Shown: positions 1-9,492 of the stretch, piece by piece
Layout of the letters: the number at the start of each line of letters is the position of its first letter
Numbering within the stretch: position 1 is the first letter of the stretch
NCBI RefSeq assembly: GCF_000230975.2
Contig: NC_021172.1
Location: forward strand, 3,534,001-3,598,000
Direction: 5' to 3'
Length of the DNA: 64,000 nucleotides
Source: Hyphomicrobium denitrificans 1NES1
GTDB taxonomy: Bacteria; Pseudomonadota; Alphaproteobacteria; Rhizobiales; Hyphomicrobiaceae
Position numbers and translations under genes: made by a program
Notes under the pieces: generated by a model
The model's input: the letters and a program-made list of their open reading frames with translations, nothing else
What the model was told of the DNA's origin: nothing
Database searches by the model: none

Positions 1-441
1 GAATGGATCGTTGGTGCGGGCGTAATCGTTGAGCGCCAGCGCGCCCTTGTCGGTGACGTAGTTGTAGGCGTCGAGCCAGTCTTGCCGCAGCACGACGGGG
101 TCGGCAGGAATGCTGCGCACCTCATCGATGAACCGAGCGAGATGCCAGGCGATCTGCGGATCGGTTGGCTGATAGTCGGCGACCGCCGGTGCGATGGCCT
201 GCGCCTGGCCCAGCCTATCGACCTGCACCACCCACGGCGTGATGGTCCCCCGGGCCGATTGCCAGACCAGCCCGCCAGCGAGGCCGCCGCTCAGCGCCAG
301 CGCGCCGAAGAACGCGAGCCGCCAGCTTTTCGCCTGCACACGGGCGGAGCCAATGCGCTCGTCCCAGACTTGGCCGGCCTTTTGATAGGGTGTCTCCGGC
401 TCGGGCGTCTTGCCGTATCGCACGGTGGATCGTTTGAACAT
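1..441 (-). CDS. trbF: TrbF, conjugative pore protein (partial, runs off left edge)
   Basis: This is a VirB8-like inner-membrane scaffold of the trb type IV secretion system. The first 147 residues are present and the frame is still open at position 1. The start ATG at 441 follows the trbL stop (445) on the leading side. The N-terminus begins MFKRSTVRYGKTPEPETPYQ, a typical TrbF opening. One hydrophobic segment at about residues 42-60 should be the membrane anchor, followed by a periplasmic part containing TITPWVVQVDRLG. It is the last trb gene visible; trbG and trbI would be expected beyond the edge. The identification is firm from sequence pattern and gene order. Confidence 0.93.
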   Translation of the reverse strand, partial: MFKRSTVRYGKTPEPETPYQKAGQVWDERIGSARVQAKSWRLAFFGALALSGGLAGGLVWQSARGTITPWVVQVDRLGQAQAIAPAVADYQPTDPQIAWHLARFIDEVRSIPADPVVLRQDWLDAYNYVTDKGALALNDYARTNDPF

Positions 442-444
442 GGG

Positions 445-1710
445 CTAATCCCCCTCCGAGAGGTCGATCTGGTGACCGCCGCTCGCCCGATCGCCGGACC
501 GGATAGCGTGGTCGGCGGCGGACACGCCGCGGCTGATGGTCTGACTGCGCTTCATGCGCTGCGCCCAGGCCGGCGGACCGTCTGAAGGTGTCGAGGATCC
601 CGCACCGCCGGCGCTCGCTGGCGCGCTTCCGCGCATCACGGCGAGCTCGCCCGATGCGAAGCTCTCTTTCAGGCCGGCCGCCGCGCGGCGAAGCGGGCTC
701 ATCGCCACTGACCCGGCGGCTTGAGCGACACCGGTCGCCCCGCCGGCGCGATAGGCGGCGGTGGCGCCGCCCGCGAGGGAAGCGCCCGCGCGCGCCGTGC
801 CCGCGATCGCACCACCCGCGGCGGCGAGTCCGCCCGCCGTGGCTGCGATTCCAGCGGCGCCGATGCCTGCCGCCGCGAGACCGGTGCCGACCGCGGCGCC
901 AGCGCCCAGTTGCGGGCCTCCGGCGATCAGGCCGTTGGCGATGCCGGGACCGAAGATCGTGAGGCCAAGCAGCGAGAGCGCCGCCAGGATAAGCGTCAGC
1001 GCGTCGGAGATCGTCGGCGGATTGTTGAAGCCGCTGGTGAACTGACTGAAGATCGTCGAGCCGATACCGATGATGACGGTGAGCACCAGGATCTTGATCC
1101 CGCTCGACACGACGTTGCCGAGCACGCGCTCGGCGAGAAACGCGGTGCGGCCAAAGAGTCCGAAGGGGACGAGAACAAACCCAGCGAGTGTCGTCAGCTT
1201 GAACTCGATCAAGCTGACGAAGAGCTGAATCGCCATAACGAAGAAGCTGATGATGACGATCAGCCAGGCGACCAGCAGGATGATGATCTGCACCAGGTTG
1301 GCGAAGACGCTGGTGAAACCCATCATCCCGGAGATGGCGGTCAGGATCGGCTTGCCGGCGTCGATCCCGACCCCGGCGATCTTGCCGGGCTGAAGAAGCT
1401 GCGCGGCGCTGATGGTGCCGCCGCCCGCTTCGATGCCGAGCCCAGCGAAGCTGTTGTAGATGATCTGCGCGAGGTTGTTGTAGTTGCCGATGATGAAGGC
1501 GAAGATGCCGATATAGAGCGTCTTCTTGATGAGGCGCGCGAGCACGTCCTCGTCGGGCGCCATCGCCCAGAAGAGGCCAGCGAGCGTGATGTCGATGGCG
1601 ATGAGAACGCCGGCGAGCCAGCGCACATCGCCTTGGACCAATCCAAATCCGGAATCGATGTATTGGGTGAACGTCCCCAGGAAATTGTCGATGACGCCGG
1701 TGCCGCCCAT
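445..1710 (-). CDS. trbL: TrbL, polytopic conjugation protein
   Basis: TrbL is a VirB6-like inner-membrane core protein of the mating pore, 421 residues here. Several long hydrophobic stretches lie in about the first 280 residues. A Gly/Ala-rich region and a polar tail ending in LSEGD follow, as is usual in the family. I chose ATG 1710 (MGGTGVIDNFLGTF), where family similarity begins, over an upstream in-frame start at 1818 that would overlap the preceding gene. It lies between trbK and trbF with only three bases before the trbF start, so the genes are co-transcribed and probably translationally coupled. Confidence 0.93.
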   Translation of the reverse strand: MGGTGVIDNFLGTFTQYIDSGFGLVQGDVRWLAGVLIAIDITLAGLFWAMAPDEDVLARLIKKTLYIGIFAFIIGNYNNLAQIIYNSFAGLGIEAGGGTISAAQLLQPGKIAGVGIDAGKPILTAISGMMGFTSVFANLVQIIILLVAWLIVIISFFVMAIQLFVSLIEFKLTTLAGFVLVPFGLFGRTAFLAERVLGNVVSSGIKILVLTVIIGIGSTIFSQFTSGFNNPPTISDALTLILAALSLLGLTIFGPGIANGLIAGGPQLGAGAAVGTGLAAAGIGAAGIAATAGGLAAAGGAIAGTARAGASLAGGATAAYRAGGATGVAQAAGSVAMSPLRRAAAGLKESFASGELAVMRGSAPASAGGAGSSTPSDGPPAWAQRMKRSQTISRGVSAADHAIRSGDRASGGHQIDLSEGD

Positions 1711-1715
1711 GGTGT

Positions 1716-2030
1716 TTACCTGTCGGGAGATTTGGCTGATGCCGCGGGCGGCGCAGTCGTGCTGGGCGGCTGATAGGTGAAGAAGCGGCGGCGGCTCTCG
1801 GCCCAGGCAGCTTCGCAATCGGCGTCATCCTTCGCCTGCGCGGCGAGCACCTGGCATCGTTTCAGTTCGTCCGAGAGCGGATCGGAGGCCGTTGCGGGAC
1901 CTGCAGGGTGGTCCAGCAAGCGCGATGGAGCCTCACGAAAATGCAGCGTGGCAGCAACGATGGCGATGGCGACCAGGGCGAAGCCGATGGCGCGCGCGAT
2001 GGCGGGAAGATTAAGGAAACGGCCGCGCAT
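1716..2030 (-). CDS. TrbK-alt, putative entry-exclusion protein
   Basis: This is a 104-residue protein with one N-terminal transmembrane helix (about residues 10-27, rich in Ala/Ile/Val) and a polar tail with the pattern CQVLAAQAKDDADCEAAW. That matches the small 'TrbK-alt' proteins found between trbJ and trbL in alphaproteobacterial ICEs. They are thought to block redundant mating between cells carrying the same element; that role is inference here. The start ATG at 2030 overlaps the trbJ stop by one base (TGATG), showing tight coupling. Two cysteines in the tail could form a periplasmic disulfide. Confidence 0.8.
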   Translation of the reverse strand: MRGRFLNLPAIARAIGFALVAIAIVAATLHFREAPSRLLDHPAGPATASDPLSDELKRCQVLAAQAKDDADCEAAWAESRRRFFTYQPPSTTAPPAASAKSPDR

Positions 2031-2773
2031 CAGTGGAACATCTGCGCGTTGCCGGGTTGATAGCCCGCGCCGTAGTTGAGGAAGTTCTGCATCTGCGCTT
2101 GCGCCTGAGCCTCGGTCTCGAGTTGGCGAGCGGCATCCAGACTCTGGGCGCGCGAGATCGAGGCCATGATAGCGGTGAGGTCGGCGAGCTGCTTAGTCTG
2201 GATGGCGACGAGCTGATTGCCCGACTGCGCAGCTTGGAGCGCGCCGGTCGCGCCTTGGCTCGCCGTCACCAACGCGTCGATCTGGGTGCGCGTCGAGTCG
2301 AGGTTCTGCACGACGCCGGCCTGCACGCGCATGGTGTCTTGAAATCCGGCGCGGGCGTTCTGCCAGCGTGACTGCGCGTCGGAAAGAAGTTGCTGCGATG
2401 AAGTTCCGCTCGAATAGGCCAGCGGGTATTGCTGCGTGAACGCCTGGTCGATTGTGCTAACGCTATAGGCGATACGTTGCGCCTGCGTGAGAAGCTGCTG
2501 CGTCTGGGCGATCGACTGTTCGAGTGTGGCAAGCGAGGAGTACGGAAGACTCGCGAGATTGCGCGCCTGATTGATCAGCGATGTCGCCTGGTTCTCCAGC
2601 ATCTGGATTTCATTGTTGACCTGCTGGAGCTCGCGCGCGGCGGTCAGGATGTTTTGCGCATAGTTGGTCGGATCGAACACGATCCACTGGGCGCGCGCAG
2701 GAACGCCGAGGGTGACAATCGACAAGGCGGCGACGCCAGTGACGAGACCGGCGCGCAGGCGACGGGCGATCAT
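2030..2773 (-). CDS. trbJ: TrbJ, periplasmic conjugation protein
   Basis: TrbJ is a VirB5-like secreted component of the trb pilus machinery, 247 residues long. Residues 1-29 form a clear signal peptide ending at ARA before QWIVFDPTNYAQN, the conserved TrbJ opening of the mature protein. The rest is Gln/Ala-rich and predicted helical, with heptad-like stretches. ATG 2773 is chosen because AGGAGG sits seven bases upstream. It overlaps the trbE stop as ATGA. In-frame upstream starts would lack a signal peptide. Confidence 0.93.
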   Translation of the reverse strand: MIARRLRAGLVTGVAALSIVTLGVPARAQWIVFDPTNYAQNILTAARELQQVNNEIQMLENQATSLINQARNLASLPYSSLATLEQSIAQTQQLLTQAQRIAYSVSTIDQAFTQQYPLAYSSGTSSQQLLSDAQSRWQNARAGFQDTMRVQAGVVQNLDSTRTQIDALVTASQGATGALQAAQSGNQLVAIQTKQLADLTAIMASISRAQSLDAARQLETEAQAQAQMQNFLNYGAGYQPGNAQMFH

Positions 2774-5202
2774 GAGGAAACCTCCTGGTTGCGGGTGAGC
2801 ATGTCGGCCGCCCAGTCGAGGTTCGTGCGGCGCAGCCACGCGGCGGCGAAGCCTTCGCGGCCATGGGCCGCGAGGGTCTGTTCGATCGCGGTCTGGTCGG
2901 TCTTTGAGGACGCGGCGGTGAAGGCGAGCGCGACTTCGGAGAGTCCAAGCTCGAACAGGCGGTTGCCCCGGCGGGACTGGCAGTAGTATTCGCGCTTGGG
3001 CGTGGCCCGGCTCAGAATCTCGATCTGCCGGTCATTGAGACCGAAACGCCGGTAGATCGCTGCGATCTGCGGCTCGAGCGCGCGTTCGTTCGGCAGCAAA
3101 ATCCGTGTGGGACAGCTCTCGATGATCGCGGGTGCGATGGCGCTGCCATCGATGTCCGCGAGCGATTGCGTGGCGAAGATGACGGAGGCGTTCTTCTTCC
3201 GCAGTGTCTTTAGCCACTCGCGAAGCTGCCCGGCGAAGCCGGGATCGTCGAGCGCGAGCCAGCCTTCGTCGACAATGAGCAAGGTCGGCCGGCCGTCGAA
3301 GCGATCTTCGATCCGGTGGAACAGGTAGGACAGCACTGCGGGCGCCGCGCCGGCGCCGATCAGGCCCTCGGTCTCGAAGGCCTGCACCTCCGCCTCGCCA
3401 AGGCGTTCGGTCTCCGCATCAAGCAGCCGGCCCCAAGGTCCGGCGACCGTATAGGGCTGCAACGCCTGCTTGAGCGCATGGGACTGCAAGAGGACGGAAA
3501 GACCGGTGATCGTTCGCTCCGAAACCGGCGCGGAGGCGAGCGAGGTCAGAGCGGACCATAAGTGCTCCTTCAGTTCTGGAGTGACGGTGACGGACTCACG
3601 GGCAAGCAGCGCCGCGATCCATTCCGCGGCCCAAGCCCGCTCGCCGGCGTCATCGACGCGCGCGAGGGGCTGGAGGGCGGCGGGCGCGCTTGCGTCGTCG
3701 GCCAGCGCACCGCCGAGATCGTGCCAGTCGCCGCCCATCCCCAGCGCGGCCGCACGGATCGAGCCGCCGAAATCGAAGGCAAAGACCTGGGCGCCGGGAT
3801 AACGCCGGAACTGCAACGCCATCAGCGCGAGCAGGACGCTCTTGCCGGCGCCGGTCGGGCCGACGATCAGCGTGTGACCGACATCGCCGACATGGAGGCA
3901 GAATCGGAACGGCGTCGAGCCCTCGGTCTTGGCGAAGAACAGCGGGGGCGCCTGAAAATGCTCATCCCGTTCCGGCCCGGCCCAGACCGCCGAGAACGGC
4001 ATCATGTGCGCGAGATTCAGCGTCGAGACGGGCGGTTGGCGCACATTGGCGTAGACGTGGCCCGGGAGCGATCCGAGCCAGGCCTCGATCGCATTGACGC
4101 CTTCGCGCATGCAGGTGAAGTCGCGGCCCTGAATGGTCTTCTCGACCAGGCGCAAGCGCTCGTCGGCGACGCGGGAGTCCTCGTCCCAAACCGTCACGGT
4201 GGCGGTGATATAGGCCTCGCCGACCAGGTCCGTTCCGAGCTCCTGCAGCGCCGCGTCGGCGTCGAGGGCCTTGTTGGCGGCGTCACTGTCCATCAGCACC
4301 GACGCCTCGTTGGTCATCACCTCCTTCAAAATCGCCATGATCGACTTGCGCTTGGCGAACCATTGGCGGCGGATCTTCGCGAGCAGCTTGGTCGCGTCGG
4401 TCTTGTCGAGACAGACCGCGCGGGTTGCCCAGCGATAGGGAAAAGCGAGCCGGTTCAGATCGTCGAGCAGGCCGGGCCAGGTCTGCGACGGAAAGCCCAT
4501 GATGGTGAGCGTGCGCAGATGGGCGCGGCCGAGCTTGGGCTCGAGGCCGCCGGTCAGGTCCTCGTCCACCAGGATGGCGTCGAGATACATCGGCGTCTCG
4601 GGCACGCGCACGCGCTGGCGGCGTGTCGAGACGCAGGAATGCAGGTAGCTGAGAGTCTCGCCGTCATCGAGCCAATCAGCTTCGGGCATGAAGCCTTCGA
4701 CCAGGGCGAGCACGCGATCGGTGCGGTCGATGAAGCCTTCCAGCGTGGCGCGCCAGTCAGCGGCGCCCTGTGCGCGATTCTCGTAGAGCCAAGCCTCTGC
4801 CCGCGCGGCATCGTCAGCCGGCGGCAGCCAAAGCAGCGTCAGGAAGTAGCGGCTTTCGAAATGCGCGCCCTCTTCCTGAAACTGCGCGCGCCGTTCGGCG
4901 TCGACCAGAGCCGAGGTCGCATCGGGAAATTCGCCGACGGGATACCAATGCGCCTGCACGCGCTGGGCCTCAATGAACACAGCCCAACCGGAGCCGAGGC
5001 GGCGTAGCGCGTTGTTGAGGCGCGACGTGATGGCGACGAGCTCGGCCGGTGTCGAGGAGTCGAGATCGGGCCCACGAAAACGCGCGGTGCGCTGGAACGA
5101 GCCGTCCTTGTTGAGGACGACGCCCTTCTCGATCAGCGCCGCCCAAGGCAGGAAGTCGGCGAGGCTTTGCGAGCGGCGACGGTACTCGGTGAGATTCATC
5201 AT
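2770..5202 (-). CDS. trbE: TrbE, conjugation ATPase (VirB4 family)
   Basis: TrbE is the large cytoplasmic ATPase that energises pilus assembly and DNA transfer; this copy has 810 residues, the normal family length. The Walker A motif GPTGAGKS lies at residues 448-455. A Walker B stretch LLIVDEGW lies near residue 640, followed by the VirB4-typical FATQSLADI. The N-terminal half contains the usual CagE/TrbE region. ATG 5202 has GAGG eight bases upstream; a second ATG follows directly at 5199. It is separated from trbD by ten bases and overlaps trbJ by four. No motif looks damaged. Confidence 0.95.
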   Translation of the reverse strand: MMNLTEYRRRSQSLADFLPWAALIEKGVVLNKDGSFQRTARFRGPDLDSSTPAELVAITSRLNNALRRLGSGWAVFIEAQRVQAHWYPVGEFPDATSALVDAERRAQFQEEGAHFESRYFLTLLWLPPADDAARAEAWLYENRAQGAADWRATLEGFIDRTDRVLALVEGFMPEADWLDDGETLSYLHSCVSTRRQRVRVPETPMYLDAILVDEDLTGGLEPKLGRAHLRTLTIMGFPSQTWPGLLDDLNRLAFPYRWATRAVCLDKTDATKLLAKIRRQWFAKRKSIMAILKEVMTNEASVLMDSDAANKALDADAALQELGTDLVGEAYITATVTVWDEDSRVADERLRLVEKTIQGRDFTCMREGVNAIEAWLGSLPGHVYANVRQPPVSTLNLAHMMPFSAVWAGPERDEHFQAPPLFFAKTEGSTPFRFCLHVGDVGHTLIVGPTGAGKSVLLALMALQFRRYPGAQVFAFDFGGSIRAAALGMGGDWHDLGGALADDASAPAALQPLARVDDAGERAWAAEWIAALLARESVTVTPELKEHLWSALTSLASAPVSERTITGLSVLLQSHALKQALQPYTVAGPWGRLLDAETERLGEAEVQAFETEGLIGAGAAPAVLSYLFHRIEDRFDGRPTLLIVDEGWLALDDPGFAGQLREWLKTLRKKNASVIFATQSLADIDGSAIAPAIIESCPTRILLPNERALEPQIAAIYRRFGLNDRQIEILSRATPKREYYCQSRRGNRLFELGLSEVALAFTAASSKTDQTAIEQTLAAHGREGFAAAWLRRTNLDWAADMLTRNQEVSS

Positions 5203-5212
5203 CGTTCGAACC

Positions 5213-5482
5213 TCACGCGACCAGATGCTGCGGGTAGCGCAGATGGTGACGCACCACATCGACGAAGGCGGGATCGCGCTTCGCGGCCCACACGGCGGCG
5301 AGATGGCCCAGCAACCAGATCGCGCCTCCGACGATCCACAGACGAAGGCCGAGGCCAACGGCTGCCGCGAGCGTGCCGTTGACGATCGCGACGGCGCGCG
5401 GCGCGCCGCCGAGCAGGATCGGTTCGGTCAGCGCGCGATGAACAGGCGCGTAGAAGCCGGGGATGGCCGCATCGTGCTCCAT
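5213..5482 (-). CDS. trbD: TrbD, conjugation membrane protein (VirB3-like)
   Basis: TrbD is a VirB3-type inner-membrane protein that partners with the TrbE ATPase. It is 89 residues long, beginning MEHDAAIPGFYAPVHRALTE, a very typical TrbD N-terminus. Two adjacent hydrophobic segments (about residues 30-66) form a membrane hairpin. The ATG at 5482 overlaps the trbC stop by one base (TGATG). Length, order and motif all agree with the family. Confidence 0.93.
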   Translation of the reverse strand: MEHDAAIPGFYAPVHRALTEPILLGGAPRAVAIVNGTLAAAVGLGLRLWIVGGAIWLLGHLAAVWAAKRDPAFVDVVRHHLRYPQHLVA

Positions 5483-5805
5483 CACACCAGCGCTCCGCCG
5501 CCGAACTGGAAGAAAGTCAGGAAGAAGCTCGACGCAGCGAAGGCGATCGAGAGACCGAAGACGATCTGGATCAGCCGCCGAAACCCTCCAGACGTCTCGC
5601 CGAAGGCCAAGGTCAGGCCGGTGACGATGATGACGATCACGGAGATGACCTTGGCCACCGGCCCCTGGATCGACTCGAGGATCTGATTGAGCGGCTGCTC
5701 CCAAGGCATGTTGGAGCCGGCGGCGTAGGCGGGAGCCGTCGCAAGCGCGACGAAGACGAAGGCTGAAGCCATGGCGAACGCACGGCGAGCACGGTTGAGC
5801 AGCAT
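5482..5805 (-). CDS. trbC: TrbC, conjugative pilin
   Basis: This is a VirB2-like prepilin of 107 residues. A signal peptide with cleavage expected after APAYA (about residue 28) is followed by two hydrophobic helices (about 51-70 and 78-100) joined by a short polar loop, the classical pilin layout. In TrbC pilins the mature peptide is processed and cyclised by the TraF peptidase; a TraF-like S26 peptidase is encoded at 13362-13874 on the same element. The start ATG at 5805 overlaps the trbB stop by one base. Confidence 0.93.
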   Translation of the reverse strand: MLLNRARRAFAMASAFVFVALATAPAYAAGSNMPWEQPLNQILESIQGPVAKVISVIVIIVTGLTLAFGETSGGFRRLIQIVFGLSIAFAASSFFLTFFQFGGGALV

Positions 5806-6770
5806 CACGAGTCTCCTGCGGGGGTGAGGACGTAGTCGCCGGTCGGGCCAAGGCCCTTCACCACCGCCAGCTCGGCGAGCTGGCGCGCGGAGCCGCGGCC
5901 GGCGAGGACCGCGATGAGATCGATCGTTTCGGCGATCAGCGCCCGCGGGACCGTGACCACGGCCTCCTGGATGAGTTGTTCGAGACGGCGCAGCGCGCCG
6001 ATCGCGGATCCGGCGTGCAATGTCCCGACGCCGCCGGGGTGGCCGGTGCCCCAGGCTTTCAAAAGGTCGAGCGCCTCCGCGCCGCGCACCTCGCCGATGG
6101 GAATGCGGTCCGGGCGGAGACGCAGCGACGAACGGACGAGATCGGAAAGCGACGCCGCGCCATCCTTGGTGCGAAGCGCGACGAGGTTCGGCGCCGCGCA
6201 CTGCAGCTCGCGTGTGTCCTCGATCAGGACGACGCGGTCGCCGGTCTTCGCGACCTCGGCGAGGAGGGCGTTGACCAGGGTGGTCTTGCCTGTGGAGGTG
6301 CCGCCGGCGACGAGCACGTTCTTGCGTTCATGCACAGCGACGCGCAGCAGCTCAGCCTGCGCCGCCGACATGATGCCGGAATCGACGTAGTCGCCGAGCG
6401 TGAAGACCGCGACGGCGGGGCGCCGGATAGCGAAGCACGGAGCAGAAACCACCGGCGGCAACAGCCCCTCGAACCGCTCACCACTTTCCGGCAGCTCCGC
6501 CGAAACGCGGGGGCTGTTGGCATGCACTTCGACGCCGACATGATGCGCGACAAGTCTTACGATCCGCTCGGCGTCGGCTGGCGTGACACGGCTGCCGGTG
6601 TCCTCGAGCCCGCCCGACAATCGATCGATCCACAACCGTCCGTCGGGGTTGAGCATCACCTCGACGATACTTGGATCTTCGAGATGGGCGGAGATCGCCG
6701 GCCCGAGCGCGGTGCGCAGCATGCGCGCGCCGCGGGCGAAAGCTTCAGACCGGAGGGAGATTGTCGTCAC
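5805..6770 (-). CDS. trbB: TrbB, conjugation ATPase (VirB11 family)
   Basis: This is a hexameric secretion ATPase at the base of the mating channel, about 321 residues. The Walker A motif GGTSTGKT is at about residues 156-163. It is followed by [15 protein letters not shown] (Asp box and Walker B region) and a His box near [14 protein letters not shown], the standard VirB11 order. The start is uncertain. GTG 6770 ([18 protein letters not shown]) is my choice. TTG 6794 or ATG 6698 (MLRTALGPA) are alternatives; no candidate has a strong ribosome-binding site. It is the first trb gene of the operon, and about 140 bases separate it from the upstream regulator gene. Confidence 0.93.
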   Translation of the reverse strand: MTTISLRSEAFARGARMLRTALGPAISAHLEDPSIVEVMLNPDGRLWIDRLSGGLEDTGSRVTPADAERIVRLVAHHVGVEVHANSPRVSAELPESGERFEGLLPPVVSAPCFAIRRPAVAVFTLGDYVDSGIMSAAQAELLRVAVHERKNVLVAGGTSTGKTTLVNALLAEVAKTGDRVVLIEDTRELQCAAPNLVALRTKDGAASLSDLVRSSLRLRPDRIPIGEVRGAEALDLLKAWGTGHPGGVGTLHAGSAIGALRRLEQLIQEAVVTVPRALIAETIDLIAVLAGRGSARQLAELAVVKGLGPTGDYVLTPAGDS

Positions 6771-6912
6771 ATGAGCCCCGCAAGGTCGCCTCAACTCAGA
6801 GGCGGATGTCAGCGGGGTTGATTAGAAAGAGCCGGAAATGGGACTTCGCAACAACGATGATGAGGCAGGAGGGCTCCCGGATAGAAAGACAGGTCGCTGG
6901 TACGACTGGCCG

Positions 6913-7359
6913 TCAGGAGCTCTTGTCGGCCCGACCTTGTTCGGACCCAGGGGCGATATCCTGGCTCACCTCGTCGGCAAGCTTGCGACCGCGCGCCAGC
7001 CTTCGGCCAAGCGCCTCGACGAAGCCGTCATAGCGCTCGCGCCCTTTAGTTTGGGCGGCTGCAAGCGCGGTGTCGGGTAAAGCGGGCGTGCTGGTCAGCC
7101 AGAAGCGCACGAAGACTGCCAGCGCCTCGTTCGAAATGGTGACGTGCCGTTCGATCATTTCCATCTGTCGCGTCATACGATCGAGCCGTCTCGCGAGCGC
7201 GGCCTCCAAGCGGTCGGCGCCATCGGGTGACAGATGCGAGGCAAGTGCCGCTTCGACAACAAGGGCCTGCGGCACGCGCTTGCGGGCGGCATAGTCCGCA
7301 AGCTGGCTCGCGAGGTCTGGCGGCAGGCGAAAGGTGTGCTTGGTCCGCATGGCCGTCAC
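6913..7359 (-). CDS. CopG-type ribbon-helix-helix regulator of conjugation
   Basis: This 148-residue protein has an N-terminal ribbon-helix-helix segment (RTKHTFRLPPDLASQLADYA, about residues 5-24) and a longer helical tail rich in Arg and Ala. Proteins of this kind regularly sit between traG and trbB in rhizobial ICEs. They are annotated as CopG-family regulators, presumably repressing the trb promoter; that function is inference. The GTG at 7359 overlaps the traG stop (GTGA), favouring translational coupling. ATG 7350 is the alternative start. Confidence 0.8.
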   Translation of the reverse strand: MTAMRTKHTFRLPPDLASQLADYAARKRVPQALVVEAALASHLSPDGADRLEAALARRLDRMTRQMEMIERHVTISNEALAVFVRFWLTSTPALPDTALAAAQTKGRERYDGFVEALGRRLARGRKLADEVSQDIAPGSEQGRADKSS

Positions 7360-9341
7360 ATCTGCATGTCATCGCCGGGATCGAGCGAGACCTGGCGCGT
7401 GACAGCTCCGAACGTGCGCTGCATGATGCGCTGGCGCTGGACCTCGTCGTCGGGCTCCTCGTCCATCGGCTCGAATTCCTGAATGGGTGCCTTGGACTCC
7501 GGCACGATTTCCTCATGCTCCGGCAATTCCGGTTCACGCCGGATGCCAGCGTTGGCGGGATCTTCCGTGGCGGGCTCTGTGGGCAGCGGCACAACCGCAC
7601 CGGCCCAATCGCCGTCTGGCGGGAGTGATGGAGCGTCGTCGCGTCGGGTCGGTCTTGGGTTGGACAATTTCGGTGGCTGGAGGATGCGCGCCTTCAATTC
7701 CGGATCTTCATAGTAGCGCGCCTTCTTTGCGCGGATCGGCGCGCAGCCGGACATCAGCACCAGCTCGTCGTCGGGCGGGAGCTGCATCACCTCGCCGGGT
7801 GTCAGCAGAGGGCGTGCCGTTTCCTGTCGCGAGATCATCAAATGTCCAAGCCATGGGCTGAGCCGGCTGCCCGCATAATTCTTCATCGCGCGCAACTCGG
7901 TCGCCATGCCGAGCGCGTCTGAAACACGCTTGGCAGTGCGCTCGTCATTCGTCGCGAAACTCACCCGCACATGGCAGTTGTCGAGGATGGAGTTGTTTTG
8001 GCCGTAGGCCTTCTCGATCTGATTCAGCGACTGCGCGATCAGGAAACTCTTCAGACCGTAGCCCGCCATGAAGGCCAAGGCGCTCTCGAAGAAGTCGAGA
8101 CGACCGAGTGCCGGAAACTCATCGAGCATCAGCAATAGCCGATGTCGGCGGCGCTTCGAGTCCAACTCCTCGGTGAGGCGGCGCCCGATCTGATTGAGGA
8201 TCAGGCGTACGAGAGGCTTGGTCCGGCTGATGTCAGAAGGTGGAACGACCAAGTAGAGCGTCATTGGGCGCTCGGCCTCGACCAGATCACGGATGCGCCA
8301 GTCGCAGCGCCGCGTGACGGTTGCGACAACTGGATCGCGATAGAGCCCGAGGAACGACATGGCGGTCGACAAGACGCCGGAACGCTCATTCTCGCTCTTG
8401 TTCAGCAGCTCGCGCGCGGCGCTCGCGACGACGGGATGAATGCCCTTCTTCCCGAGATGCGGGGTCGTCATCATTGCTCGCAGCGTCGTCTCGATCGGGC
8501 GCTTCGGATCGGACAGAAAGTTGGCGACGCCGGCGAGCGTCTTGTCCGCCTCGGCGTAGAGCACGTGCAGGATGGTGCCGACCAACAGCGAATGGCTCGT
8601 CTTCTCCCAGTGGTTCCTCTTCTCCAGCGCACCTTCGGGGTCGACGAGCACGTCGGCGATGTTCTGCACGTCGCGCACCTCCCACTCCCCGCGACGGACC
8701 TCGAGCAGGGGATTGTAGGCAGCGCTTTGCGTGTTGGTCGGGTCGAACAGCAGCACGCGGCCGAACCGCGCTCGCCAGCCGGCGGTCAGCCCCCAGTTCT
8801 CGCCCTTGATGTCGTGGACAATCGCCGAGCCCGGCCAGGTCAGGAGAGTCGGCACGACGAGGCCGACGCCCTTGCCGGAACGCGTCGGCGCGAAGCACAG
8901 CACATGTTCCGGGCCGTGGTGGCGGAGATACGCGCCGCGCCAGCGACCGAGCAGAACGCCATCGGGATGGAGAAGGCCCGCCCGCTTGATCTCGCGCGTC
9001 TCGGCCCAGCACGCGGACCCATAGGTCGTCACCTTCTTCACTTCGCGCGCCCGCCATACCGACATCGCGACGGCCACGACGAACGCGGCTATCCCGCCGG
9101 CCCCCGCGATGAAACCTCCCGTAACGAAAATCTCATGGGCATAGGCGTCGTAGGCGAACCACCACCAGAAGAACGCAGGCGGCTGGTATATCGGGCAGCC
9201 GAACAAGATGAACCAGGGGCGCCCGAGCTGGGGTTGGAAGGCGAGCTGCCAAGCGGTCCACTCCGTCGCCGTCCACAGGAAGGCGAGCACGGAAGCGCAG
9301 ACGAGGAGAATCTGGACCCAGAGGATCTTGGTCGCGTTCAT
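7356..9341 (-). CDS. traG: TraG/VirD4 type IV coupling protein
   Basis: This protein links the relaxase-DNA complex to the mating pore and acts as a membrane-bound DNA-pumping ATPase; it has 661 residues. The N-terminal 100 residues hold two or three transmembrane helices. Walker A APTRSGKG is at residues 151-158. Walker B LLLMLDEFPALGR lies near residue 425, followed by the family's FLIAQSLNQI. The C-terminus is acidic and proline-rich, as usual for VirD4 proteins. ATG 9341 begins MNATKILWVQILLV. It overlaps the ribbon-helix-helix gene by four bases and is co-directional with the trb operon. Confidence 0.95.
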   Translation of the reverse strand: MNATKILWVQILLVCASVLAFLWTATEWTAWQLAFQPQLGRPWFILFGCPIYQPPAFFWWWFAYDAYAHEIFVTGGFIAGAGGIAAFVVAVAMSVWRAREVKKVTTYGSACWAETREIKRAGLLHPDGVLLGRWRGAYLRHHGPEHVLCFAPTRSGKGVGLVVPTLLTWPGSAIVHDIKGENWGLTAGWRARFGRVLLFDPTNTQSAAYNPLLEVRRGEWEVRDVQNIADVLVDPEGALEKRNHWEKTSHSLLVGTILHVLYAEADKTLAGVANFLSDPKRPIETTLRAMMTTPHLGKKGIHPVVASAARELLNKSENERSGVLSTAMSFLGLYRDPVVATVTRRCDWRIRDLVEAERPMTLYLVVPPSDISRTKPLVRLILNQIGRRLTEELDSKRRRHRLLLMLDEFPALGRLDFFESALAFMAGYGLKSFLIAQSLNQIEKAYGQNNSILDNCHVRVSFATNDERTAKRVSDALGMATELRAMKNYAGSRLSPWLGHLMISRQETARPLLTPGEVMQLPPDDELVLMSGCAPIRAKKARYYEDPELKARILQPPKLSNPRPTRRDDAPSLPPDGDWAGAVVPLPTEPATEDPANAGIRREPELPEHEEIVPESKAPIQEFEPMDEEPDDEVQRQRIMQRTFGAVTRQVSLDPGDDMQM

Positions 9342-9492
9342 GGCGACAAAGGACCAGACGAGCCTCCCACGATGAACTCAAGCCCAAACGAGAGGGCGGC
9401 GCGCGGTCGGATACCTTCGGTAAAGAATCGGATGGAGCGGCGACACGGCTCGTCCACAGCACTCACCGGAACGCGCGTTATTCCAGAGGCTC

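Noticed and set aside
3562..5007. 481-codon open frame on the plus strand opposite trbE
   Set aside because: It is antisense to a complete trbE with all motifs, and long antisense frames are expected in such GC-rich DNA.
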